DNA of 64,000 nt from Bradyrhizobium diazoefficiens (lineage in GTDB: Bacteria > Pseudomonadota > Alphaproteobacteria > Rhizobiales > Xanthobacteraceae), in contig NZ_JAFCJE010000002.1 of assembly GCF_018131185.1 (NCBI RefSeq), forward strand, positions 62,001-126,000, in the 5' to 3' direction. Under the pieces are notes generated by a model. That model saw only the letters and a list, made by a program, of their open reading frames with translations, did not search any database and was not told the DNA's origin. Position 1 is the first letter of the stretch, and each line of letters starts with the position of its first letter. The translations under genes and the position numbers were made by a program. Below, piece after piece: positions 1 to 8,246 of the stretch.

Positions 1-12
1 ACCAGAGAGATC

Positions 13-735
13 ATGATCGCCCCCTCGATCCTCGCTGCGGATTTCGCCCGCCTCGGCGAGGAGATCGCGGCAATCGACACGGCCGGCGCCGACTGGATCC
101 ATTGCGACGTCATGGACGGGCACTTCGTGCCGAACATCAGCTTTGGTGCCGATGTCATCAAGGCGATCCGGCCGATGACGAAGAAGGTCTTCGATGTGCA
201 TCTCATGATCGCGCCGGCCGATGCCTACCTCGAGGCGTTTGCGAAGGCCGGGGCCGATATCATCACCGTGCATGCTGAGGCCGGGCCGCATCTCGACCGC
301 TCGCTCCAGGCGATCCGTGGACTCGGCAAGGAGGCCGGCGTCAGCTTGTGTCCCGCGACGCCGGAGAGCGCCATCGAATATGTGCTCGATCGTCTCGACC
401 TCGTGCTGGTGATGACAGTCAATCCCGGCTTCGGCGGCCAGTCCTTTCTCCACTCCCAACTGGAGAAGATCAAGCGCATCCGAGCCATGATCGGCGACAG
501 GCCGATCCGGCTCGAGGTTGACGGCGGTGTCACCCGCGACAATGCCGCTGCGGTGGCGGCGGCGGGCGCCGATACGCTGGTGGCCGGTTCCGCGGTGTTC
601 CGCGGCAAGGGCGTCGCCGACTATGCCGCGAATATCGAGGCCATTCGCACCGCCGCCGAGACGGGCTGGGTTCCGAAGCGGCAAGATAATGCCGTGCAAC
701 CGATCCGTCTCGGCGAAGGCGCGCGCACCCGGTAG
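13..735 (+). CDS. rpe: ribulose-phosphate 3-epimerase
   Basis: Interconverts D-ribulose 5-phosphate and D-xylulose 5-phosphate in the pentose phosphate pathway and Calvin cycle; cytoplasmic TIM barrel. The 240-residue product opens with the family signature [11 protein letters not shown]. It has the acidic pair in HCDVMDG (Asp32, Asp35), the histidine in DVHLMI, the second catalytic Asp in LEVDGGV (about residue 170) and a phosphate-binding VAGSAVF. The ATG follows an AGAGAG stretch at the expected distance. It is slightly longer at the C-terminus than the roughly 225-residue enterobacterial enzyme. The upstream neighbour lies outside the window, so its operon is unknown. Confidence 0.97.
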   Translation: MIAPSILAADFARLGEEIAAIDTAGADWIHCDVMDGHFVPNISFGADVIKAIRPMTKKVFDVHLMIAPADAYLEAFAKAGADIITVHAEAGPHLDRSLQAIRGLGKEAGVSLCPATPESAIEYVLDRLDLVLVMTVNPGFGGQSFLHSQLEKIKRIRAMIGDRPIRLEVDGGVTRDNAAAVAAAGADTLVAGSAVFRGKGVADYAANIEAIRTAAETGWVPKRQDNAVQPIRLGEGARTR

Positions 736-943
736 ATTACGGGCACCCTCAGCAAGCGATTGCGCCGAAGTATCGCTCGCTTGGAAGAGCCGACTTTTTT
801 TCCGGAGTCTTACGGAGAATCCGGCACGAGTCGGCGACGCTTTCATGACGGGGTAACCAACGGTGTCGAAGTAGGCACGCGATTAACGGCGACGCAATGC
901 GCCGCTTCACAATCTGTGGTTCAAGAGCTGCAGAGAGCGTGGG

Positions 944-2095
944 ATGCACATTCAATATCTTCACTGGAATGAGGCCCATGGCTGGCGCGGAGCGGATGCT
1001 CTGCGCGAGCCTCCCCAGCTCGTGCTCTATTTCGGCAGCCGTGAGGGCATCGCAAGCGGTGAGCGTTATCGCGAGCTGCGCGGCCTTCATCCCGGGAGTC
1101 ACATCGTCGGCGGTAGCACCAGCGGACAGATTCATGGTGACGACATCAGCGATGACGAGGTCGTTGCCGTTGCGTTGCGCTTCGATCGGACGCCGGTGCG
1201 GGTGGCAAGCGAGATCGCTGCGTCTCGCGAAGACTCGCGGAGCTGCGGCGCGAATCTCGCGCGCGAGATCGCGGCACCCGATCTCGCGGGCGTCTTCATT
1301 CTGTCCGACGGCTTGATCGTGAACGGCAGCGAGCTCGTGGCCGGCATCACCGATGTTCTGGGGCCGGACGTGCCGGTCACCGGCGGTCTTGCCGGCGACG
1401 ACACGCGATTCGAGCAGACGCTGGTCGGGGCCGACGCTGAACCGTCGTCCCATCGCGTCGCTGCGATTGGTTTCTACGGCCCGTCCATCCGCATCGCCCA
1501 TGGATGCGCCGGTGGATGGGACGTGTTCGGGCCGCAACGCAAGGTGACGAAGTCGCAGGGACCCGTGGTGATGCAGCTCGACGGGGAGCCGCCGCTGGAT
1601 CTCTACACGCGATATCTCGGCGAGGAGGAGGTTGCAGCCATGCCCGGCTCGGGCCTTGCCTTCCCGTTGCGCATTCACGACGAGGCCGAGCCGGATCGGC
1701 AGATCGTCCGCTCGGTCTTCGCGGTCGATCGCGAGGCCGGCACACTGACATTCGCCGCGGACATTCCCGAGGGATGCACGGCGCAGCTGATGCGGGCCAA
1801 TTTCGACAGTCTCGCCGCCGGCGCGGGTGAGGCGGGCCGGCGCGCACGCAATGCGCTCGCAACCGGTCTCGCCGGCGACAAGCTCGCGATCCTGGTGAGC
1901 TGCGTCGGACGGCGCCGGGTCATGGGGCAGCGCATCCAAGATGAACTGGATGCCGTCGCTGCCGAGCTCGGTGACGACGTCGCGCGCATCGGCTTCTATT
2001 CTTATGGCGAGATCGCGCCGCCGGCCGCGTCCGGCCGCTGCGAACTGCACAACCAGACCATGACCGTCACCATGATCGCAGAGGCGGCTGATTGA
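944..2095 (+). CDS. FIST N/C-domain sensory protein
   Basis: FIST domains are intracellular or periplasmic small-ligand sensors, proposed to bind amino acids, and are usually linked to signalling proteins. The 383-residue product shows FIST_N features (about 25-200: LVLYFGSREG, GGSTSGQI, PVTGGLAGDD) and FIST_C features (about 210-365: PLDLYTRYLG, then GFYSYGEI near the end). There is no signal peptide or membrane segment, so it is probably cytosolic. The ATG is preceded by AGAGAGCGTGGG. The next gene starts 2 nt after the stop, so it very likely delivers a ligand signal to that c-di-GMP enzyme. The ligand cannot be read from sequence. Confidence 0.85.
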   Translation: MHIQYLHWNEAHGWRGADALREPPQLVLYFGSREGIASGERYRELRGLHPGSHIVGGSTSGQIHGDDISDDEVVAVALRFDRTPVRVASEIAASREDSRSCGANLAREIAAPDLAGVFILSDGLIVNGSELVAGITDVLGPDVPVTGGLAGDDTRFEQTLVGADAEPSSHRVAAIGFYGPSIRIAHGCAGGWDVFGPQRKVTKSQGPVVMQLDGEPPLDLYTRYLGEEEVAAMPGSGLAFPLRIHDEAEPDRQIVRSVFAVDREAGTLTFAADIPEGCTAQLMRANFDSLAAGAGEAGRRARNALATGLAGDKLAILVSCVGRRRVMGQRIQDELDAVAAELGDDVARIGFYSYGEIAPPAASGRCELHNQTMTVTMIAEAAD

Positions 2096-2097
2096 CC

Positions 2098-3969
2098 ATG
2101 CATCGCCTGTTGGCACGACAGCTGCGCCAAGCGACCGACGAAGCCGGGCAGGTCGACCTGACCAGGCTCGGCGAGCTCGTCAGTGCCGCCTATGAAGAGA
2201 GCGATCGGGATCGCCGCCGCACCGATCGTGCGATCAAGCTGATGATCGAGGAGCTCGAACAGACGCACAAGCGCGCCGAACGGGATTTGCTGCGGGCGCG
2301 CGAGTTCCTCGACAGCATCATCGAGAACATCCCGATCGCAGTGTTCGTCAAGGATGCGAAGGACTCCCGCTACGTCCTGCTCAACCGCGCCGGCGAAGAG
2401 TATTACGGAATGCCGCGCGAGGAGATGCTGGGCAAGACTCCTGAGCAGATCTTTCCGGACAATATCGCCCGCGTCGTCAACGAGCAGGATCGCCGCGTCG
2501 TCGACAGCGGTACCCCGATGTTCCTGGAGGGGCATCCGCTCGAAGTCGGCGTCAAGGGCCGCGATCGGCTGGTCAATTCACGCAAGCTGCTGATCAGGGA
2601 TGGTGCTGGCGCGCCGCAATATCTGGTTGGCGTGATCGAGGACGTCACCGAGAGGATCAGGAACGAGGCGCGGATCAGCCATCTCGCGCATCATGACGCG
2701 TTGACGGACCTGCCGAACCGCAGCGCCTTCAACGCCGCGCTCGGCGAGCGGCTGGAGCGGGCGCAGGAGGCGGCGACCAGTTTTGCCGTGCTCAGCCTCG
2801 ATCTCGACCGCTTCAAGGAGGTCAACGACGTGTTCGGCCATCCCGTCGGCGACATGCTGATGCGGACGGCGGCGGACCGGCTTGCCGCGGAAGCCGACGG
2901 CGCCTTCGTCGCTCGTATCGGCGGCGACGAGTTCATGATCCTGATGCCCGACGACATCAGGCGTGAGGACGTTCTGGCGCTTGCCGAACGCCTGGTCGAG
3001 ACGATCGGCAAGGAGCTCGAGGTCGACGACTATCTTCCCCATGTCGGCCTCAGCATCGGCATTGCGTTTTATCCTGACGACGGCGTGAACGCCGTCACGC
3101 TGCTCGCCAATGCCGATTCCGCGCTCTATCGCGCCAAGCGCGAGGGCAGGGGCAGGGTCCGAATCTTCGAATCCGAGATGGACCAGGAGCTTCGCGACCG
3201 CAGGCTGTTGCAGCACGATCTGCGACGGGCGCTGGAGCAGAACGAGTTCCTCGTCTACTTCCAGCCGCAGGCGCGGATGGAGGGCGAAGTCTTCGGCTTC
3301 GAGGCGCTGTTGCGCTGGAACCACCCGACGCGGGGTTTCGTGCCGCCGGACCAGTTCATTCCGCTTGCCGAGGAGAACGGGCTGATCGTCCAGATCGGCG
3401 AATGGGTGTTGCGCGAAGCGTGCCGCGAGGCGGCGTCATGGCCACGGCCGCTGCAGGTCGCCGTCAATCTGTCGCCGGTCCAGTTCCAGGCCGGCGATCT
3501 CGAACGTTCGATCCACCAAATTCTGCTGGAGACGGGGCTCAGCCCGACGCGGCTCGAGGTCGAGATCACCGAGGGTGTGCTGATCGGCGATTTCACCCGC
3601 GCGCTCAATCTGCTGCGGCGGCTGAAGGCGCTCGGTATCCGCATCGCGATGGACGATTTCGGCACCGGTTATTCCTCGCTGTCCTATCTGCAGTCGTTTC
3701 CGTTCGACAAGATCAAGATCGATCGGGGTTTCATCTCCAACCTCGAGGCGACGCCGCAATCGGCCGAGATTGTGCGCGCGGTCCTGAGCCTCGCGCATGC
3801 CCTGAATATCCCGGTCATTGCCGAAGGGGTGGAGACGGAAGCCCAGCGTGCCTTCCTGGCGCGCGAGGCCTGCGAGGAGATGCAGGGCTATCTGGTCGGC
3901 CGGCCCGACCTGATCGAGCGCTATCTCGACCTGGTCGGCGTGACCGTGGAGCGCCGGGCCTACGCCTAG
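2098..3969 (+). CDS. PAS-GGDEF-EAL cyclic-di-GMP signalling protein
   Basis: Predicted to make and/or degrade cyclic di-GMP. The 623 residues comprise an N-terminal helical segment, a PAS domain (about 68-185), GGDEF (about 195-350, intact RIGGDEF at about 275) and EAL (about 370-612, with FEALLRW, DDFGTGYSS, KIDRGF and EGVE all present). Both catalytic motifs look intact. No RxxD inhibitory site sits five residues before GGDEF, so product inhibition at the I-site is unlikely. There are no membrane segments. The in-frame TTG at 2092 overlaps the upstream stop; I prefer ATG 2098, 2 nt after the FIST gene, implying translational coupling. Net activity cannot be predicted. Confidence 0.93.
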   Translation: MHRLLARQLRQATDEAGQVDLTRLGELVSAAYEESDRDRRRTDRAIKLMIEELEQTHKRAERDLLRAREFLDSIIENIPIAVFVKDAKDSRYVLLNRAGEEYYGMPREEMLGKTPEQIFPDNIARVVNEQDRRVVDSGTPMFLEGHPLEVGVKGRDRLVNSRKLLIRDGAGAPQYLVGVIEDVTERIRNEARISHLAHHDALTDLPNRSAFNAALGERLERAQEAATSFAVLSLDLDRFKEVNDVFGHPVGDMLMRTAADRLAAEADGAFVARIGGDEFMILMPDDIRREDVLALAERLVETIGKELEVDDYLPHVGLSIGIAFYPDDGVNAVTLLANADSALYRAKREGRGRVRIFESEMDQELRDRRLLQHDLRRALEQNEFLVYFQPQARMEGEVFGFEALLRWNHPTRGFVPPDQFIPLAEENGLIVQIGEWVLREACREAASWPRPLQVAVNLSPVQFQAGDLERSIHQILLETGLSPTRLEVEITEGVLIGDFTRALNLLRRLKALGIRIAMDDFGTGYSSLSYLQSFPFDKIKIDRGFISNLEATPQSAEIVRAVLSLAHALNIPVIAEGVETEAQRAFLAREACEEMQGYLVGRPDLIERYLDLVGVTVERRAYA

Positions 3970-4158
3970 CTCCCGGACCACGATGACGGGGATTCCGAGC
4001 CTTCGTCGACACCCGTTTGGAACCTTGGCTCGGACATATATTTCCTAATGACGGAGCCGAGATCAGGCGCGTTGTGGGCGCAGAAAATCTTTTGCACAAT
4101 CGCCATCGGCCTGACGCAAATTGGGGCAATAAGCCTCGTGAATGCGAGGGAGGGTCTC

Positions 4159-4371
4159 ATGGAGAACGTACGTCGCTACCGGGCGCTGGCGTCCCTCTGT
4201 CGTCAGCAGGCGGCCTACCGGCCGCTTCAGAACTGGGAACTCCTCGGCCAGGCCGAACATTTCGAGTATCTCGCCGAGGTCGAACTCAAGGCGCATTACG
4301 ACGCGTGCAATGGGCAACATGACGAGGGCGCCGCAACGCCCGCGGCATGGGAGACGCCGGTCGCGGCGTGA
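4159..4371 (+). CDS. small conserved rhizobial hypothetical protein (70 aa)
   Basis: Function unknown. The 70-residue product starts MENVRRYRALASLCRQQAAY and is mostly charged helix, with QAEHFEYLAEVELKAHY in the middle and a loose acidic, Ala/Pro-rich tail. There is no signal peptide or membrane segment. An in-frame ATG at 4048 would add 37 residues, but ATG 4159 is preceded by GAGGGAGGG at ideal spacing, so the short form is preferred. It resembles short Bradyrhizobium proteins that occur in many paralogues. It is convergent with the universal stress gene, 15 nt away. Confidence 0.65.
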   Translation: MENVRRYRALASLCRQQAAYRPLQNWELLGQAEHFEYLAEVELKAHYDACNGQHDEGAATPAAWETPVAA

Positions 4372-4386
4372 CGGCGCCAGAAACGC

Positions 4387-5223
4387 TCAATGCGACATCA
4401 GCGTCGGGACCGTCATGGCTTCCAGCATGGCGCGGGTGACGCCGCCGAGAACGCGCTCCTGCAATCGCGAATGGCCGTAGCCGCCCATCACCAGGAGATC
4501 TAGGCTCTCGTCGGCCGCCAGCGACAGGATGGTCGGCTGAATGTCGGCGCGCGTCGCCGACAGGCCGACGGTGCGGGTCGACAGTCCGCGCCGGCCGAGA
4601 TGTATGGCCAGACTGTTCGCTGAAGCTTCGTCGGGAACCGCGCTGGCCTCGTTGATGGTGATGATCACGATCTCATCGGCGCGCGCCAGGAACGGTGCTG
4701 CATCGTGTACGGCGCGGGCAGCGAGGCGGCTGCCGTCCCAGCAGATGCCGATCCGCTTCGCCTCGAAAGCTCCATGGAAGGTGTAGGGCAGCAACAGCAC
4801 CGGGCCGCCCGCCTGGAACAGGATTTCGCGCGGCACGTCGTTGTCGAACGAGCCTTGCACCGGATCGGGCTGGAGCACGACGCTGAGGTCGTGCAGCCGC
4901 GCCATCTCGCCGAGCGCGCCGGCAGCATCCGCCGGAATCGCGCCGAGCGCGCGGCAGGTATAGGAGATGCCGGCGTTCGCGGCTTCGATTCCGAACACCG
5001 CGAGCGCGGCCTCGGCCCGCTCTACGGCGCGCTCGCGTTCCAGTTCGAACACGGCCGCCACCGCGGCGCCGCCCTCCATCACGTACGCCGCACTTGTTGC
5101 GACATAGCCGACCGCGACCGCGTCGAGATGAGCGTCGAGCCGTGCCGCGAGCGAAATCGAGCCCTCGATCGCGGGACGCATGGGACGTTCGGTGGGAATG
5201 TGAACGAGAATGTCTTTGTACAT
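4387..5223 (-). CDS. universal stress protein, UspA family (tandem domain)
   Basis: Universal stress proteins bind ATP or associate in stress and hypoxia; exact activity is unknown. The 278-residue product has two Usp-like halves. The first (about 1-140) begins MYKDILVHIP. The second (about 155-278) ends with the nucleotide-binding pattern LLVMGGYGHSRLQERVLGG and VPTLMSH, typical of the ATP-binding subclass. The frame is open further upstream, but ATG 5223 has GGAGG at good spacing. A TTGA-N6-TCAA box 62-75 nt upstream suggests FixK/FNR-type control, which is known for usp genes in B. diazoefficiens. It is divergent from degP. Confidence 0.9.
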   Translation of the reverse strand: MYKDILVHIPTERPMRPAIEGSISLAARLDAHLDAVAVGYVATSAAYVMEGGAAVAAVFELERERAVERAEAALAVFGIEAANAGISYTCRALGAIPADAAGALGEMARLHDLSVVLQPDPVQGSFDNDVPREILFQAGGPVLLLPYTFHGAFEAKRIGICWDGSRLAARAVHDAAPFLARADEIVIITINEASAVPDEASANSLAIHLGRRGLSTRTVGLSATRADIQPTILSLAADESLDLLVMGGYGHSRLQERVLGGVTRAMLEAMTVPTLMSH

Positions 5224-5284
5224 GGGGCGCCTCCGATGAACTTCATCCGGTGGCTGCAGTTTTTCACGGCCGGAAGCACATGCG

Positions 5285-5298
5285 TTGAGCTGCATCAA
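5285..5298 (-). promoter_or_regulatory. FixK/FNR-like box upstream of the uspA-type gene
   Basis: The plus strand reads TTGAGCTGCATCAA, a TTGA-N6-TCAA palindrome with one mismatch from the strict TTGAT-N4-ATCAA form. Its centre lies 68 nt upstream of the UspA start codon. The -10 hexamer expected 29 nt downstream of the box centre is poor (AAAACT), so confidence is moderate. Confidence 0.45.
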
Positions 5299-5385
5299 AT
5301 GCGCAAGACGACTTTGCCGCGGCGGCACGCGCCCCACGTTCTTTGCCAAGATTTAATCGGACGGACGGGACGCCGTAAGGTGCCG

Positions 5386-5428
5386 ATGTCCATGTTGGCT
5401 GCAAGGCGACAGCTTCCAACATGGACAT
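5386..5428 (+). promoter_or_regulatory. perfect 13-bp inverted repeat abutting the degP start codon
   Basis: ATGTCCATGTTGG (5386-5398) and its exact reverse complement (5416-5428) flank a 17-nt loop in which GCTG and CAGC can also pair. The repeat ends 6 nt before the degP ATG, and no Shine-Dalgarno sequence is visible between them. It may be an operator, or a 5'-leader hairpin that gates initiation, perhaps by temperature or stress. Only the repeat itself is observed. Confidence 0.6.
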
Positions 5429-5434
5429 TTCGAC

Positions 5435-6982
5435 ATGAACGACCGCGTCAATTCCGACACCACGACGTCCCGCAAGATCTTGAGGCCGCGCCGGCTCGCG
5501 TTGCTCGGCACCGTGGCCGCGCTCGGCGTGGCCGTGCTGGCGGCTTCTCCCGGCTCTTCGCCGTTCGCGATGAACTCATTCATTGCGCCGGCACAGGCCG
5601 CGGAAACCGCCACGACGCCGCCGGGCTTCGGCGACCTCGTCAGCAAGGTCAAGCCTGCCGTCATCTCGGTCAGGGTCAAGATCGACCGCGACAACGACAA
5701 GAGCGCCATGCTGCAGCAGAACCGGATGGACCAGGACGAGGATTCTCCGTTCGATCAGTTCTCGCGGCAGTTCGGCTTCCGTGGCCCAGGCGGCATGAAC
5801 GGCATGCCGCGCCAGCGCCATCAGATGGTCACGGGCGAAGGCTCCGGCTTCTTCATCTCCGCCGACGGCTATGCCGTGACCAACAACCACGTCGTCGACC
5901 AGGCCACCTCGGTCCAGGTGACGATGGACGACGGCACGAGCTATACCGCGAAGGTCGTCGGCACCGATCCCAAGACCGATCTCGCGCTGATCAAGGTCGA
6001 TGGCAAGAAGGACTTTCCGTTCGTCACATTCGCCGACCAGAAGCCGCGCGTCGGCGACTGGGTGGTCGCGGTCGGCAATCCGTTCGGCCTCGGTGGCACT
6101 GTGACCGCCGGCATCGTCTCGGCCAGCGGCCGCGACATCGGCAATGGTCCCTATGACGACTTCATCCAGATCGACGCGCCCATCAACAAGGGCAATTCCG
6201 GCGGCCCGGCCTTCGACATGAATGGCAACGTGATCGGCGTGAACACGGCGATCTTCTCGCCCTCCGGCGGCTCGGTCGGCATCGGCTTCGACATTCCGGC
6301 CTCGACCGCGAAACTCGTCGTCGCGCAGCTGAAGGACAAGGGCGCGGTGACCCGCGGCTGGCTCGGGGTGCAGGTGCAGCCGGTCACCGCCGAGATCGCC
6401 GACAGCCTCGGCCTGAAGGAGGGGCGCGGCGCCATCGTCGACAATCCGCAGGACGGCAGCCCGGCGGCCAAGGCCGGCATCGAGGCAGGTGACGTCATCA
6501 CCGCCGTCAACGGCACCGCGATCAAGGACTCCCGCGACCTTGCCCGCACCATCGCCACCCTGGCCCCGGGCAGCTCGGTGAAGCTCGACGTCTTCCACAA
6601 GGGCGCGACCAAGACGCTGACGCTCGCGCTCGGCGAGCTGCCGAACGAGCGGCAGGCCAAAGGCAACGGCGGCGCTGACGAGGGCAAGGGGCAGCCGAAC
6701 ACCGGCACACCGCGCCTCGGGCTCGGCCTGGCTCCGGCCGGTGACGTCCAGGGCGCTGGCCAGAAGGGCGTTGTCGTCACCGAAGTCGATCCGCAAGGAC
6801 CGGCGGCACAGCGCGGCATCCAGACTGGCGACGTCATCCTCAATGTCGGCGGCAAGGCTGTCGCAAATGTCGGCGACGTCAGGTCGGAGCTGGCGCAGGC
6901 CAAATCGTCCGGCAAGCGCAGCGTGCTGTTGCAGGTCAAGAGCGCGGAGGCGACGAGGTTCGTGGCGGTGCCGCTCGCCTGA
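5435..6982 (+). CDS. degP: DegP/HtrA-type periplasmic serine protease
   Basis: Periplasmic protease/chaperone that degrades or refolds misfolded envelope proteins. The 515-residue product has a long N-terminal signal region (RRLALLGTVAALGVAVLAA, then PAQAAE near 56). Its trypsin-like domain carries His in TNNHVV (about 152), Asp in TDLALIKV (about 182) and Ser in GNSGGPAF (about 254). Two PDZ domains follow (about 300-400 and 425-512) around a Gly-rich linker. Length fits the DegP/Do family. The start has no obvious ribosome-binding site and sits just after a perfect inverted repeat. An intrinsic terminator follows. Confidence 0.95.
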   Translation: MNDRVNSDTTTSRKILRPRRLALLGTVAALGVAVLAASPGSSPFAMNSFIAPAQAAETATTPPGFGDLVSKVKPAVISVRVKIDRDNDKSAMLQQNRMDQDEDSPFDQFSRQFGFRGPGGMNGMPRQRHQMVTGEGSGFFISADGYAVTNNHVVDQATSVQVTMDDGTSYTAKVVGTDPKTDLALIKVDGKKDFPFVTFADQKPRVGDWVVAVGNPFGLGGTVTAGIVSASGRDIGNGPYDDFIQIDAPINKGNSGGPAFDMNGNVIGVNTAIFSPSGGSVGIGFDIPASTAKLVVAQLKDKGAVTRGWLGVQVQPVTAEIADSLGLKEGRGAIVDNPQDGSPAAKAGIEAGDVITAVNGTAIKDSRDLARTIATLAPGSSVKLDVFHKGATKTLTLALGELPNERQAKGNGGADEGKGQPNTGTPRLGLGLAPAGDVQGAGQKGVVVTEVDPQGPAAQRGIQTGDVILNVGGKAVANVGDVRSELAQAKSSGKRSVLLQVKSAEATRFVAVPLA

Positions 6983-7006
6983 GACGAACATCGACAGCCA
7001 AGAATC

Positions 7007-7035
7007 AAAAAAGGCGGCTCTCGGGCCGCCTTTTC
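7007..7035 (+). terminator. intrinsic terminator after degP
   Basis: A run of A, the stem GGCGGC / GCCGCC with a 6-nt loop, then TTTTCC, 25 nt after the degP stop codon. Confidence 0.8.
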
Positions 7036-7247
7036 CGTTCGGCTTCATGACCTCCGGGAGGGGCCGTCGATAACATTCTCGTTAACGGCAGGGATGGTGA
7101 CGCGGTTCATACGAAAAAGCCGTGTTCGCCCATCACAGTTCCGATGTCGTCAGCAACGGTGCTGGCGAGAGGTTGCAAGCGTGGAACTTCGAACCGCGGC
7201 GCCGCTTTGTGGAACTGGCCGGTGGTTCACATTTGATCGGTGCCGAC

Positions 7248-7610
7248 ATGGATCGATTGAAGCTCTCGCTGAGGGGGGCGCTGCTCGCGGCGCCGTTCGT
7301 GCTCTGGGCTGGAAGCGCGCTCGGTCGTGACGACGGCCGCTACGCGGACTCACCCCTCAAACCGTGGTTCGACAACCTGCGCAGCCATCTCGGTCCGTGC
7401 TGCTCTGACGCCGATGGTTTTGCCGTCGCCGATCCCGACTGGGAGTCGCGGGACGGGCATTATCGTGTTCGTCTCGACGGGGAGTGGATCGATGTGCCGG
7501 ACGAAGCCGTCATCACCGAGCCGAACCGCGCCGGCCGCACCATGGTTTGGCCGGTGAAGACCGCGTTCGGGATCTCGATCCGCTGCTTCATGCCGGGCAG
7601 CATGATCTGA
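7248..7610 (+). CDS. exported hypothetical protein (120 aa)
   Basis: Function unknown. A signal peptide (MDRLKLSLRGALLAAPFVLW, cleavage after SALG) precedes a roughly 95-residue mature domain with PLKPWFDNLRS, a GPCCSDADGF cysteine pair, a DGEWIDVPDEAV strand and a late cysteine in IRCFMPG. It looks like a small periplasmic protein possibly stabilised by disulphides, of a kind I associate with Bradyrhizobium. The frame opens upstream at 7122, but that extension would hide the signal peptide, so ATG 7248 is used. Convergent with the Lys-rich gene, 12 nt apart. Confidence 0.7.
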   Translation: MDRLKLSLRGALLAAPFVLWAGSALGRDDGRYADSPLKPWFDNLRSHLGPCCSDADGFAVADPDWESRDGHYRVRLDGEWIDVPDEAVITEPNRAGRTMVWPVKTAFGISIRCFMPGSMI

Positions 7611-7622
7611 GCCAGGTCAGCG

Positions 7623-7901
7623 TCAACGCTTGCTGGATTTGCGCTTCGACGATTTCCTGGTTGTCTTCTTGGTGGTCCTCTTCTTGGACGCTTTCTTCTT
7701 CGTAGCCTTCTTCGGGACCTTCTTGCCCTTCTTGCGCGCCTTCGACAGTCCGATCGCAATCGCCTGCTTGCGACTCTTCACGCGTCCGCCACGGCCTTTG
7801 CGACCGCTTTTTGCCGTGCCTTTCTTGTAGCGGCGCATCTCGCTTTCGACATCGCTGCCGGAGCTGCGCGAGAAGCGACGCTTCTTTGCCTTGCGTGCCA
7901 T
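7623..7901 (-). CDS. DUF6496 Lys/Arg-rich small basic protein
   Basis: Function unproven; probably nucleic-acid binding. The 92-residue product has the DUF6496 core MRRYKKGTAKSGRKGRGG followed by VKSRKQAIAIGLSKARKKG (about 22-60). Its C-terminal tail is almost entirely Lys/Arg/Ser/Thr, with repeated TKK, SKK and SSKR units, like eukaryotic histone H1 tails or bacterial AlgP/Hc1-type tails. No signal peptide. Family members are common as short plant-associated-bacteria proteins. The ATG is preceded on its strand by GGGAGAAC. Confidence 0.75.
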   Translation of the reverse strand: MARKAKKRRFSRSSGSDVESEMRRYKKGTAKSGRKGRGGRVKSRKQAIAIGLSKARKKGKKVPKKATKKKASKKRTTKKTTRKSSKRKSSKR

Positions 7902-7990
7902 GCATGTTCTCCCTTGGCCGAGAAGAACCGTTCGACCCGGGGCATGGTTCCGAAAGCTGCGCGCGCGACATTCCGGGCGCGGGCCGCAGC

Positions 7991-8185
7991 CTAGAAGGAA
8001 TTTGCCAGCTCGATCTCCGCTTCCAGTACCTGGATACGCCGTGCCGCCTCGGTGAAGGACAGATCGCGCGCATATTGTGCGGGCTGATACGCCTCTTCGC
8101 TCAGCCGTTTCAGCCTCAGCGACTGCGCCCGGGTCATCTGCTCGGTGAGGAAGACCCTGGCGTCGTATTTGCCTTGAACCTGCAT
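7991..8185 (-). CDS. DUF3072-family small protein
   Basis: Function unknown. The 64-residue, mostly helical protein has the DUF3072 pattern MTRAQSLRLKRLSEEAYQP followed by LSFTEAARRIQVLEAEIELA. It lacks a signal peptide. The start is supported by GGACGGAGAAG upstream. A promoter with -10 TATAGT and -35 TTGTTA can be drawn about 24 nt before the start. Between these hexamers lies a perfect GAAC-N7-GAAC element, which suggests LexA control shared with the divergent gene at 8247. Confidence 0.7.
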   Translation of the reverse strand: MQVQGKYDARVFLTEQMTRAQSLRLKRLSEEAYQPAQYARDLSFTEAARRIQVLEAEIELANSF

Positions 8186-8212
8186 CTGGCTTCTCCGTCC
8201 TGAAATCGTGAC

Positions 8213-8243
8213 TTGACTATATGTTCTTATTTTGTTCTAACAA
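8213..8243. promoter_or_regulatory. divergent promoters over a LexA (SOS) box
   Basis: Positions 8223-8237 read GTTC-TTATTTT-GTTC, the alphaproteobacterial SOS box GTTC-N7-GTTC. Rightward hexamers are TTGACT (8213-8218) and TCTAAC (8236-8241) with a 17-bp spacer. Leftward hexamers are TTGTTA and TATAGT (8243-8238 and 8221-8216) with a 16-bp spacer. A bound repressor would cover both promoters. The rightward start site falls on or next to the ATG at 8247. Confidence 0.65.
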
Positions 8244-8246
8244 GTC

